From: Terriglobia bacterium | Lineage (GTDB): Bacteria > Acidobacteriota > Terriglobia > Terriglobales > Acidobacteriaceae | Direction of reading: 5' to 3' | DNA length: 64,000 nt | NCBI GenBank assembly: GCA_021325035.1 | Contig: JAJPHW010000062.1 | Location: forward strand, 1-64,000 | Shown here: one piece after another, positions 49,932 through 59,178 of the stretch | How positions within the stretch are numbered: position 1 is the stretch's first letter | Layout: each line of letters opens with the position of its first letter | Position numbers and translations under genes: made by a program | The notes under the pieces: model-generated | Databases searched by the model: none | What the model saw: only the letters and a program-made list of their open reading frames with translations | What the model was told of the DNA's origin: nothing

Positions 49932-52235
49932 CTATCCCGCCTTCACCGCCTCATTTCTCTCAAAACTCCGCTCCGGGCGCGCCTCCAAAGGCCTACCCTC
50001 GATCAGTGGATATGTCCACTTTCGCAATGCCGGGATGTGGACATTGACCCAATAGTTCCACCAATCGAGTGATCGCGTGTCATATCCGAAATCCGCGCGT
50101 TCTTCGGGAACAAGCGCAAAGGTCAGCTTCTCAATGTTATCGGCTTCAAAATCGTGCTCGTTCAGCAAAATGAACGGTTCAAACAATTCAATCAGTTTGC
50201 CCACCTTTTCCAGGCTGCGCTCCGCTTTCACCAGCGGGGTTTTCTTAAGCGGCAGGGGCGCCATAATCTTCTGAATTGCCTTCACCATCGCCATCTGCGC
50301 TGGAGCTGACATTCTCCGGTAACGTTCCTTCGACACGGAGATCGCATCCAACCGCAATCGCAACCAATATTCCAAACCCTCCTGCGCCCTGTAATGCTTG
50401 CGATGGGCCAACGAAGTCAATTCAATGGAGCGCCTCATGTCGCAAGGGTTCGTGACCGAGGTTGCCAGCTGATAGACACGGTCGTTTCTCCGTTGAATAA
50501 TCGCCGCCGCAATCAGCGTCATACCATCACAAACAGCATCCACCGGAATGATATCCAGCCGCTTTCGCTCATTGGATGGCAACTGGCGGAATGAAGTTCC
50601 GAGCAAATAAGACAAGGACGCGGAAGTATTGATCCCTTCATTCCAACCCAGGAAAGGTTTAGTCACCGACGTTTCCACAATGGAAGGACGAACCAGCGCA
50701 ACCGGCAGCCCCTCACCGTACTTCGCGATCAGAGATTCTGCGAGGCTCTTGGTCAGCGTATATGTATTCGGCCAGCCTAATTCCTTCGCACGCTTCGATC
50801 CTGCTTCGGTGAGCGTATTCCGCAGCCAGCGCACGCGGTTCTTGCGAATCTGGTTTTCTAATGCCTGTCCGTGCAAATCTTTGGCGGCGTGTTCTTTTTC
50901 AAGCGCTTCTTTGCGCAACTGCGCCGTAACTTCTTTGCCTTCAGCGCTCGCCTCTGTTTGCTGAATCAGTTTATGGAGCCTTTGCCATTCCGCTTCGGCG
51001 TCAAAGTCCTTGATACCCGCCGGAGTGTAATTCGGCCGCAAAGTTTCGTTTACCCGCCCATCACGGGCGCCCGCCACATAGCAAGTCGAAAGATGCAGCA
51101 ACCCTGCATGGTCCGTGCTGCGGACAAAATCAAGTACATACATCGCGGCGTCAACATTTGTCGCCAACGCGTCTCTCAGATCAGGGTTAAAATCCGTCAA
51201 CCCCGAGCTGTTAATTACCAAATCCAGCCGCCCGCGCAAACGCTCCAGGATCGCTGGATCAATCCCTAGCCCTTCCTGACCAACGTCGCCTTCCACCACT
51301 TCCACCCGCTGGTCCAAAAATCGTCCTAGAGCTGGCCCATAGATTTCATATAAGGGATCGAATACAGGCGACTCCGCGACCAGCTTTTCCCATCGTCGAA
51401 TTGCAGGATTCGACTTCTGCCGCCGAATCAGCAAGTAAATTCGCCCAATATCAGGCAACTGCATCAAGGTATTCACAAGCCATACCTTACCGATGAATCC
51501 GGTCACGCCGATGAGCATGATGTGGCGGCCTTTTAGCGATGCCGTCACTGACAGCGATGGCAAGTGCGCCGTGCGGTCAAAGTGCACCACAGGAGCTTGA
51601 GGAATCAGGCGCTTGCGGTCTGCGGAGATTACCGCATTTTGCAGCTCAGCCTCGTTCTCCAATCCAAGATCACGGACCAGTCGCTCTTTAGATTGCTGCC
51701 CGTCGCCGCGGGTCGTGGTAAATCGCGCAAATACACCCCTGGGCCGAATGACTGGATTCAACAAACGTCCAGTCGCCCGCCCGTCACGAAACTCCATGCG
51801 GTTTGCAATGATCCACCGGACGCCAAGGAACTTAGCCAATGGCCCCATCACCTGCTCAAGTCCCTGACTCACCAACACGACCGGCGCCCCGGAATCCACC
51901 AATGCCTTCAACTTCTGCACGCCTTCCGGCTTCAAGTAGGGCTTTAACTTATAGAGGAAATCCTCTTCCCCCAGGGACTCCAATCGATCTCGACTGACCC
52001 CGCGTAAAACCGTGTGCATCACGCGTGTGGCGAACTTGCGGTTCATGGCGTAAAGAAAAGGCCGAAGGAGCGCCATTGCCATGACAAGTCCCCGCCTCGC
52101 CCAGCGTTCGCTGAACTTCTGCGAGTTCCAAGTGAAGAACGCGACAGGGCGGACAGTGGTCCATTCGAGCAGGCTACCCTCTACCCGCCAATAGACGTAA
52201 TCCGACGATCTCACTTTGTGGTTGGGATTATCCAA
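49932..52235 (-). CDS. Fatty acyl-CoA reductase-like protein (SDR) with N-terminal degenerate HAD-IB-like domain
   Basis: HIMLIGVTGFIGKVWLVNTLMQLPDIGRIYLLIRR, YTLTKSLAESLI (YxxxK), VALVRPSIVE, C-terminal sterile-like region; residues ~12-170 resemble HAD-IB but read WRVEGSLL at the DxDGT position. TTG start, may be revised. Confidence 0.88.
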   Translation of the reverse strand: MDNPNHKVRSSDYVYWRVEGSLLEWTTVRPVAFFTWNSQKFSERWARRGLVMAMALLRPFLYAMNRKFATRVMHTVLRGVSRDRLESLGEEDFLYKLKPYLKPEGVQKLKALVDSGAPVVLVSQGLEQVMGPLAKFLGVRWIIANRMEFRDGRATGRLLNPVIRPRGVFARFTTTRGDGQQSKERLVRDLGLENEAELQNAVISADRKRLIPQAPVVHFDRTAHLPSLSVTASLKGRHIMLIGVTGFIGKVWLVNTLMQLPDIGRIYLLIRRQKSNPAIRRWEKLVAESPVFDPLYEIYGPALGRFLDQRVEVVEGDVGQEGLGIDPAILERLRGRLDLVINSSGLTDFNPDLRDALATNVDAAMYVLDFVRSTDHAGLLHLSTCYVAGARDGRVNETLRPNYTPAGIKDFDAEAEWQRLHKLIQQTEASAEGKEVTAQLRKEALEKEHAAKDLHGQALENQIRKNRVRWLRNTLTEAGSKRAKELGWPNTYTLTKSLAESLIAKYGEGLPVALVRPSIVETSVTKPFLGWNEGINTSASLSYLLGTSFRQLPSNERKRLDIIPVDAVCDGMTLIAAAIIQRRNDRVYQLATSVTNPCDMRRSIELTSLAHRKHYRAQEGLEYWLRLRLDAISVSKERYRRMSAPAQMAMVKAIQKIMAPLPLKKTPLVKAERSLEKVGKLIELFEPFILLNEHDFEADNIEKLTFALVPEERADFGYDTRSLDWWNYWVNVHIPALRKWTYPLIEGRPLEARPERSFERNEAVKAG

Positions 52236-52382
52236 TTTCTCTATTTTCGCAGCTTACTCTCTTGTTTCCAATAGCGTGCGAAGCCATCTATTGTAAACAA
52301 TTTATTCTGCAAATGAATGACTCAGCACGCGTTCATTAATTTCAAGGATGCGCAAGCGTAGAATAACCAACATTCTTCTCAT

Positions 52383-53831
52383 ATGCTGAAGACTTTACGG
52401 CTAATCACTACTTTTCTCGTTTCCCTGAGCTACGTACCGGCGTTTAGCCAGGCTGCGAAAGATTCCGCTCCATTCGACCCAGCCCCGTGGCTTGAAGATT
52501 TCCAGCAGCTGCAAGCCGAGATGTCTTCCCATTATGCCGGACTGGAATTTGCCATCACAGAGCGCAAGATGGACTTGCCCGCCCTCCGCATCCAGACCGA
52601 AGCGAAACTACGTGCAGCCAAAGACGATCAGGAATCCCGTCGCATCATCGAAAAATTTCTTGCCTCTTTTGGGGATGGACACCTGAACGTTCATTGGAAA
52701 TCCAGCGCAGCAACCACCAAATCACTCGAGCCCGCAAATCTTTGTACCCGTTTGGGATACGTATCTTTTTTGAAACCCGGCCTCGATTTTTCTAATTTTT
52801 CCAATTTCACACCACTGAACCACGGCGACGGCACGTTTTTCTCCGGCGGGCTCCTTCACCTCGCCAACGACAAAACCGTTGGCGTCATTCGCATTGGATT
52901 GTTCTCCGAGCACACTTATCCAGAGTTATGCGAGCAGGTGACCAAGACTCTTCACTTATCGAATACCGACAAATGCGATGACGCCTGCTCGGACAAAGTA
53001 GAATTTGCCGTCGCCGATCTTTTAACCGCAGCTGTTTCCCGGCGTGCTAGTGAACTCAAATCCGCGGGTGCAACATCTCTGCTGATTGATATCACGCGCA
53101 ACGGAGGAGGTTCTGATTGGGTCGAACCGGCCATGCGCACGTTAAGCCCGGTGCCGCTGGCCTCAGCGCGACTGGCATTTCTAAAACATCCCCATTGGAC
53201 GCAAAATCTTCAAGATGAACTTAAAGATGTCGAAGCAGATATTAAAAATGGCAAGGAACCGAAACCTCTTCTAGCCGAGGCTGAGAACAAACTCCAGGAC
53301 GCCATCGCGGCAACCAAACAGCCCTGCTCTCTTGCCGATATATGGCAGACCGGGAAGTTTTCCTGCTCGATGCTGGTTCGTTATATGTTGTACGCCTCTG
53401 GTGTACTCGATTACGCCAAACCGGGAAGCTACGGCGCTTTGCAAGCGAAAACAACGCTGTTCTATCCCCTCGGCTACACCTACACCGAAGGCACAAACCA
53501 TCTGCCTTTGTATGTCTTGGTAGATGGCGGTACCGGGTCCGCTGCGGAATACTTCGCCTCTCTCCTGCAGGACAACCACGCCGCCGTTATTCTAGGCGAA
53601 AGCACCGTGGGGGCAGGGTGCGGCTACACTAATGGCGGCATTCCGACAACCTTGAAAAATTCACAAGCTGAGGTGCAAATGCCCGATTGCATTCGCTTTC
53701 GGGCTGACGGCTCGAACGAAGTGAATGGCGTCATGCCTGATGTGTCCGTTCCTTGGTTCCGGCAGGCTTCTGACTATCAACGGGCAGTCAAACTCATTCC
53801 CGCTTTGGAGAAACTCACGGCAAGCCAATGA
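52383..53831 (+). CDS. S41 family (tail-specific protease-like) peptidase
   Basis: Signal peptide; LLIDITRNGGGSDWVEPAM; VDGGTGSAAEYFASLLQ (catalytic Ser context); ILGESTVGAG. Confidence 0.85.
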   Translation: MLKTLRLITTFLVSLSYVPAFSQAAKDSAPFDPAPWLEDFQQLQAEMSSHYAGLEFAITERKMDLPALRIQTEAKLRAAKDDQESRRIIEKFLASFGDGHLNVHWKSSAATTKSLEPANLCTRLGYVSFLKPGLDFSNFSNFTPLNHGDGTFFSGGLLHLANDKTVGVIRIGLFSEHTYPELCEQVTKTLHLSNTDKCDDACSDKVEFAVADLLTAAVSRRASELKSAGATSLLIDITRNGGGSDWVEPAMRTLSPVPLASARLAFLKHPHWTQNLQDELKDVEADIKNGKEPKPLLAEAENKLQDAIAATKQPCSLADIWQTGKFSCSMLVRYMLYASGVLDYAKPGSYGALQAKTTLFYPLGYTYTEGTNHLPLYVLVDGGTGSAAEYFASLLQDNHAAVILGESTVGAGCGYTNGGIPTTLKNSQAEVQMPDCIRFRADGSNEVNGVMPDVSVPWFRQASDYQRAVKLIPALEKLTASQ

Positions 53832-54232
53832 GTCTTTTGTTGGTTGCAAGATATAAATAAATCGCACACACATTGACGTTGGAGAACGACTTATAAAGGC
53901 CTCAGGCGTAAAACCTTTGCGAGAAGCAATCGTTTTCCAAGCTTTCTGAGCACCATGCAGAAATATCCTTCCTCAGCGTAAGTCATTGAAGTTTCGTGGA
54001 AGTTATTGATTCTTCGTTGGTACTATTTCCTGCACTTCTCAGATCGGTTCGGCCACCTTCGTAATTGCTCTTTTTTGCGCATCAGGAAGGCCCCTGAGCG
54101 GCGATCGTCTCCCCAGACTACCCTGAGGCCATCTTTACGCTAAAATGCACCAGAGGGGCCGCAAAACGCAATGCTGTATGTTTCCCAAAATGGGACATTT
54201 TTGTACGTATATTTGGAGAATCTCGTTTCGCC

Positions 54233-54532
54233 ATGCCTTATCACATTGTAGCTTTGACCATTGCTCAAGTCCGCGGCGGTTCGCTCCAATTCCAGCGCGT
54301 TCTCGGCGGCCTGCTCGAACAACCCGACATCAAGGTTTATTCGGCAAGTCCTTTCGATCTCGATGAACGCAAACGCCTTAAAGACCGTTTCGGTGGGGAT
54401 ATTGTTTATTTCTTTAATGATGCGGCTCATCTAGCTGCACTTGCCAGCGATCTTGATCTCAGCTTCTCCGCCGAAATTCCGGATTCCGAGCTACCCCGCC
54501 GCCGCACCGTCGTCGTGGGACGGCCTGAATAA
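54233..54532 (+). CDS. Small hypothetical protein (99 aa)
   Basis: ATG ORF with plausible composition between non-overlapping genes; no recognised family. Confidence 0.6.
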   Translation: MPYHIVALTIAQVRGGSLQFQRVLGGLLEQPDIKVYSASPFDLDERKRLKDRFGGDIVYFFNDAAHLAALASDLDLSFSAEIPDSELPRRRTVVVGRPE

Positions 54533-54565
54533 ATTTCGGAGCGCTCGTTTATACTTCTCTCGTTC

Positions 54566-55351
54566 ATGCGACCAGTGCTCGACAATCCCGTCACGCTATT
54601 TCTGGTAAGCATGTTCTTACTCATTCTTGCGATTGAGTTTGGCATCCTTCTGGCCCGGCTCACTCATGCCAGTCTCGATGATGTCCGCCGCCAGCAGATT
54701 TATTCCACGCGAGATGCGATGCTCGTACTGCTCAGCCTACTTCTCGGTTTCACACTAGCGCTCGGTGAGCCACGCTTTGAACGGCGCCGCCAGCTTGTGG
54801 TGGACGAATCCAATGCCATCGGAACCACCATTCTCCGTGCGGAAATGTTGCCCGAGCCTGCGCGCACCAATGTAGAAAACCTTCTTCGACGCTATGTGGA
54901 CTCGCGTCTTGCCTTTTTCCGCGCCGCCAATGACTCAGAGCAAATTAAAGCCGCGCTTGATGACTCGGACGCGGTTCAAGCTCAATTATGGCAACAGGCC
55001 GTTTCTGTTTCCCAGAGCAACCCCACACCCATTACGGCCCTTTTCGTCTCAACTCTCAATGACACCATAGACTTGGACGCCAAGCGCCGCGAGGCCCTCG
55101 AAGACCATATCCCTACTACTGTCTGGGTGATGCTCGCTTCTATCTCTCTTCTCACGAGCTTTACCGTCGGATTCGCCATGCCACGGCGGTTCTGGTTCTC
55201 CATCCTGGTTACCCCACTCATGATTTCGGTGGTACTCGCCCTGATCGCCGATGTTGATGCTCCGCGCAGCGGTTTCATCCAAATCAGCCAGCGAAGTATG
55301 GAACGACTGCAATCCAGCCTTCATTCCGGGACGGAGCCTACAAAGAAATAG
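54566..55351 (+). CDS. DUF4239-like (bestrophin-like) membrane protein
   Basis: Two N-terminal and two C-terminal hydrophobic segments around a soluble helical domain; LLLGFTLALGEPRFERRRQLVVDESNAIGTTILRAEML. Confidence 0.8.
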   Translation: MRPVLDNPVTLFLVSMFLLILAIEFGILLARLTHASLDDVRRQQIYSTRDAMLVLLSLLLGFTLALGEPRFERRRQLVVDESNAIGTTILRAEMLPEPARTNVENLLRRYVDSRLAFFRAANDSEQIKAALDDSDAVQAQLWQQAVSVSQSNPTPITALFVSTLNDTIDLDAKRREALEDHIPTTVWVMLASISLLTSFTVGFAMPRRFWFSILVTPLMISVVLALIADVDAPRSGFIQISQRSMERLQSSLHSGTEPTKK

Positions 55352-55416
55352 CACCACAGCATGACCAAATTCTGTCACTAGCGGTGTGTGGGTAGGCTCA
55401 CGGTACAATTCTTCCT

Positions 55417-55965
55417 GTGCTAAGACGAACTCGAGTTTCCGCTTTGGTCAGCCTTGCTCTTGCTTTGGTGACCTCTGCCGCTTGCCGCAAACACCATAAT
55501 TCGGAAGCGGACGGGCCGCTCGCTGTACGTGTTTACCGGGACCCCGCGAGTCCTTCTTCCGCATTGTTGGTTCAGGCGACAAAACAATTTGTTTCCAGCC
55601 ACCCGCATGCAGCCAATAATCGGAAGCTAATGATTTCGCTTTCAGCATCCACTTCCTACACTTCGGGTTTGTCATCACTCGAAGAAATTCGTCCCCAAAT
55701 CGTAATTCTCAATGCTGAAGCTGATTTGCCATCAGATTCTCCTGTGCGCAGCCATTTAGGCGATGCCGAGACTATATGCGGATCAAATCCCGCATATCTC
55801 CCGGATTGGAATACTCCCGAAGAACGCGATTCTGCCCTACAATTTCTGCAATTTCTACGTGACCACTGTGTACAGCCAGCACCGGCTTCTCAGCCGGCTG
55901 CGCCTTCGCAGAACGCCCCCACTCCCACGTCACCGACCCACACACCAGCTCCCACAAATCCGTAA
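55417..55965 (+). CDS. Lipoprotein, hypothetical
   Basis: GTG start; lipobox TSAAC; Pro/Thr-rich C-terminus. Confidence 0.65.
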   Translation: MLRRTRVSALVSLALALVTSAACRKHHNSEADGPLAVRVYRDPASPSSALLVQATKQFVSSHPHAANNRKLMISLSASTSYTSGLSSLEEIRPQIVILNAEADLPSDSPVRSHLGDAETICGSNPAYLPDWNTPEERDSALQFLQFLRDHCVQPAPASQPAAPSQNAPTPTSPTHTPAPTNP

Positions 55966-56020
55966 GTGGATTAATCCAGTAGAACTAGGTTGTTAAGGTG
56001 ATAGTTTGGCGGAAACAACA

Positions 56021-56050
56021 TTCACGGGACGCCCCCCAGCGTCCCGTGAA
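56021..56050. repeat. Perfect 12-bp inverted repeat with 6-nt loop
   Basis: TTCACGGGACGC-CCCCCA-GCGTCCCGTGAA; in the intergenic region 55966-56363; no clean U-tract on either strand. Confidence 0.75.
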
Positions 56051-56285
56051 CAAAAAATGTGTGATGACGAAGGGTTGTCTGTCCACACATCTTCCGTCCT
56101 TGCGCTTTCCTTGAAGCTCGCCGGAGGGACTCGGTCCGCAGATTCAAGAAAAAGCAAGAGACGAGCTTTTAAATATCAACAAAGTGTTTGTTTACAATCA
56201 CTTGACAGCGAAATCCGCGATGCGGCTTACCCCACTACTAGCCGCGCTCATAAAACTTATGGTCACAGTTCTCGCGATTGTCAGC

Positions 56286-56291
56286 TATAAT
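56286..56291 (+). promoter_or_regulatory. Possible -10 box (TATAAT) upstream of the HTH-TPR gene
   Basis: Exact TATAAT 73 nt upstream of ATG 56364; no strong -35 at ideal spacing. Confidence 0.3.
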
Positions 56292-56363
56292 GTATGAGTC
56301 TCCCCTCCCCCCGAGCAAGGGACAACTCAGGTCAATACAGGGCAAAACAGGGCAGATTTAGGC

Positions 56364-57869
56364 ATGTCAGCCATTAGTGATCCGCTCGCGGGGAAAAAAC
56401 GTCTCGACTCTTGGAAGGAAATCGCTTCTTTCTTTGGACGAGACGAACGCACCGTCAAGCGTTGGGAAAAAGAACGCGCACTTCCCGTCTATCGCGTGCC
56501 AGGCAGCGCACGTGGCGGAGTCTTCGCCTATGCCGATGAACTTACGCGTTGGCTGGAGGGATCCGAGAATGGCCATGATACCTCCAATGGCATTTCGCAG
56601 GTAACGTCAGCGAGTTCTTCTTCACACAAATCAGAGGGGTCTTCCTCACACAAACTAGTCCAAATGGCTAGCCCGTTGGTTGGCATACCACGTTTGGCAG
56701 TGCAACAACCTACTTCAGAATCGGCCGTTACACCAAAATCGAAATCATTCAGCGTCGCGAATGCAAAAACTCTACTTTGGCTGGCGTCAGGGGTGGCAGC
56801 CGTCTTAGCTATAGTTTTTTTCGTGGGCAGCCACCGTTCTATCCTTTTCAGGACGGCGCTGGCCGCTCCGCATCGCCCCATCGCGGAAGCGCAGGATTTA
56901 TATCTGGATGGACGGTACCACTGGAATAAGCGCACTCCCGACGACCTCAATCAAGCCGTAGATCTGTTCACGCAAGCGATTGTGCGCGACCCCAGCTATG
57001 CGCAGGCCTATGTGGGCCTTGCCGATTGCTACAACTTGCTCCGCGAATTCAGCGTGATGCCGCCCGGCGAAGCTTACCCACGAGCATTAGCGGCGGCGCA
57101 AAAGGCAGTTGAGCTCGACCCCAACTCGGCTGACGCTCATACATCATTAGCTTTCGCGCTTTTCTGGGGAAAAATGGACGTGGCGGGCGGTGAGCGCGAA
57201 TTTCAGCGGGCGATCGCGCTCGATCCCAACAACACCAGAGCGCATCACTGGTACGGGACGTTTTTGAACGAAATTGGACAGCGCCAGCGAGGACTGGAAG
57301 AACTTAGTCGTGCGCAACAGCTTGATCCTTCTTCGCCGGCGGTTCTGGCGGACAAAGCACTGTTGTTATATGCGGTTGGACGCGCCGATGACGGCGTAGC
57401 GCTCCTCAAACAAATCGAAACCAGCGACCCGGCGTTTCTTTCGGCGCATAACTATTTAAGCTGGATTTATTTCGACCGGCATGACGCTCATAATTACTTC
57501 CGTGAAGCAGAGATAGCATCTCGCATTCAACATAACACCGAGGCTCAAAGCGACTTAGCCAATCAGGAAAAAGCCTTTGCGTCGAAGGGATTTCAAGGAG
57601 TGCTCGAATACAAACTGCGTGAAGATCAGAAGTTGCTCGCTCATGACCGGGGAAGCGAGTATGCAGTCGCCATCGATTTCGCCCTTCTGGATGATAGTTC
57701 CGATGCGCTCAAGCACCTAGCCGCAGCCGTTGACCGGCATGAATATGCGGTAACTTCGATCACGACCAACTTTTCGCTGAACAGTCTGCACAGCAGCCCG
57801 ATTTTCAACCAACTCGTTGCCAAAGTCGGACTTCCGCCGGTGGCTCCCATGACCAATCCAGTTCACTAA
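56364..57869 (+). CDS. Membrane-anchored HTH-TPR protein
   Basis: N-terminal HTH-like DSWKEIASFFGRDERTVKRWEKERALPVYRVPG, central TM (TLLWLASGVAAVLAIVFFVG), C-terminal TPRs. Confidence 0.88.
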   Translation: MSAISDPLAGKKRLDSWKEIASFFGRDERTVKRWEKERALPVYRVPGSARGGVFAYADELTRWLEGSENGHDTSNGISQVTSASSSSHKSEGSSSHKLVQMASPLVGIPRLAVQQPTSESAVTPKSKSFSVANAKTLLWLASGVAAVLAIVFFVGSHRSILFRTALAAPHRPIAEAQDLYLDGRYHWNKRTPDDLNQAVDLFTQAIVRDPSYAQAYVGLADCYNLLREFSVMPPGEAYPRALAAAQKAVELDPNSADAHTSLAFALFWGKMDVAGGEREFQRAIALDPNNTRAHHWYGTFLNEIGQRQRGLEELSRAQQLDPSSPAVLADKALLLYAVGRADDGVALLKQIETSDPAFLSAHNYLSWIYFDRHDAHNYFREAEIASRIQHNTEAQSDLANQEKAFASKGFQGVLEYKLREDQKLLAHDRGSEYAVAIDFALLDDSSDALKHLAAAVDRHEYAVTSITTNFSLNSLHSSPIFNQLVAKVGLPPVAPMTNPVH

Positions 57870-57918
57870 TCGAACCGCTGAATGCTAATTCAAGAACCTG
57901 TGAACGTTGTTTGTAATT

Positions 57919-58734
57919 TCAAAACATTGCGCTGATATCGCGAAAGCTTACAGCTTCATCGGCAAAGTTGAACGTTCCGCGTTCCTTCATCTCCTTTGCC
58001 GCGCGCAGGAAAGCACCCAATGCGGCGCGACATAAGGCACTGCCCACACTAATGCGCTTGACTCCAATTGCTTCAAGCTCTGGTTTCGTGAACCGCACGC
58101 CCGCCAATCCCATCAAGACGTTCACAGGGCGATCTACAGATTTCACGACGGTCGCGATATCTTCTTTGGTGGTGAGTCCCGGCGCATAAAGGACGTCTGC
58201 TCCCGCTTCCTGATACGCCTGCAAACGTTCAATCGTATCTTTCAAATTGAGCCGCCCATGCAAGTAGTTCTCCACACGTGCGGTTAGCATAAAAGGAAAT
58301 TTTTGAGCGTGGGCTGCTTCCGCAGCGGCCCGTACTCGTTCGGCTGCGTGCTTTAAGTCATAGATCGGATTGTCGGACTTTCCTGTTGCATCTTCAATCG
58401 AGCCGCCAGATGCGCCGGCAGCCGCCGCGAGCCGAATGGTCTCGGCAGCAACTTCGGGAGCGTCGCCGAATCCATTTTCGAGGTCTGCATTCACAGGTAG
58501 GTCGGTGGCCGAGGAAATCGCTGCGATATGCTCAAGAACTTGATTGCGGCTGACCGCGTTATCACGCTGGCCGATACTGAAGGCATGGCCCGCACTCGTG
58601 GTGGCCAATGCTTCAAATCCCAAGTGCGCCAGTATGCGCGCAGTGCCTATATCCCAGGGATTGGGCAAAAGAAACACTCCCGTGCGCTCGTGTAATTTGC
58701 GATATGCGTTTGCTTTTTCCGACTGATTCAACAT
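57919..58734 (-). CDS. Isocitrate lyase/phosphoenolpyruvate mutase family protein
   Basis: FLLPNPWDIGTARILAHLGFEALATTSAGHAFSIG; LPVNADLENGFGD; GGSIEDATG. Confidence 0.93.
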   Translation of the reverse strand: MLNQSEKANAYRKLHERTGVFLLPNPWDIGTARILAHLGFEALATTSAGHAFSIGQRDNAVSRNQVLEHIAAISSATDLPVNADLENGFGDAPEVAAETIRLAAAAGASGGSIEDATGKSDNPIYDLKHAAERVRAAAEAAHAQKFPFMLTARVENYLHGRLNLKDTIERLQAYQEAGADVLYAPGLTTKEDIATVVKSVDRPVNVLMGLAGVRFTKPELEAIGVKRISVGSALCRAALGAFLRAAKEMKERGTFNFADEAVSFRDISAMF

Positions 58735-58737
58735 TCA

Positions 58738-59076
58738 TCACGCTTTCTGTGCCGGCAGAATTCCCAGCGTTCCATCCACGAGCTCGACAAAGTTTCTCTC
58801 TTCGCGCAGGATGAGACGCTTGCTCTGCGCCATCGCGAAATTTTCGCAAGCTTCCGCGTCTGTTTTCAGAGATGCTCTATAACGTTCATACGACGCAAGA
58901 CTATCGAAGGCAATCAATCCCCAGGCGATGTCATTTGTGCCTTCGTGGGGCAGAAAATATCCGATCAGATGGCCGCCACATCGGGGAATGATTCGGCCCC
59001 AATTTTCTGCATACTTTCTGAATTCTTCCTTTTGGAACGGATCGATTTGGTAGCGAATGACGCAGGTGATGGCCAT
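58738..59076 (-). CDS. NIPSNAP family protein
   Basis: [45 protein letters not shown]; start at 59076. Confidence 0.9.
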   Translation of the reverse strand: MAITCVIRYQIDPFQKEEFRKYAENWGRIIPRCGGHLIGYFLPHEGTNDIAWGLIAFDSLASYERYRASLKTDAEACENFAMAQSKRLILREERNFVELVDGTLGILPAQKA

Positions 59077-59178
59077 GAACGCTCCTTTACCGGACAAGAT
59101 GGCACCCATTATGCCAACTCACAGGCCAGAACAGTTCATGAATTAACGAACTATGGATGCAAGAGATAATGCAACTTC

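Noticed and set aside
54180-54205. Imperfect palindrome atgtttcccaaaatgggacat
   Set aside because: Stem is interrupted by mismatches/indel; too weak to claim as a site.
54145-54366. 73-aa ORF upstream of and overlapping the 54233 small gene
   Set aside because: Overlaps a better-composed frame (54233-54532) and has no motif.
56006-56290. 94-aa ORF starting TTG between the lipoprotein and HTH-TPR genes
   Set aside because: Covers the perfect inverted repeat and a TATAAT-like box; composition looks random; more likely regulatory DNA.
56325-56360. Tandem ACAGGGCA repeats just before the HTH-TPR start
   Set aside because: Only two or three short copies; could be chance; not counted as CRISPR or operator without more evidence.
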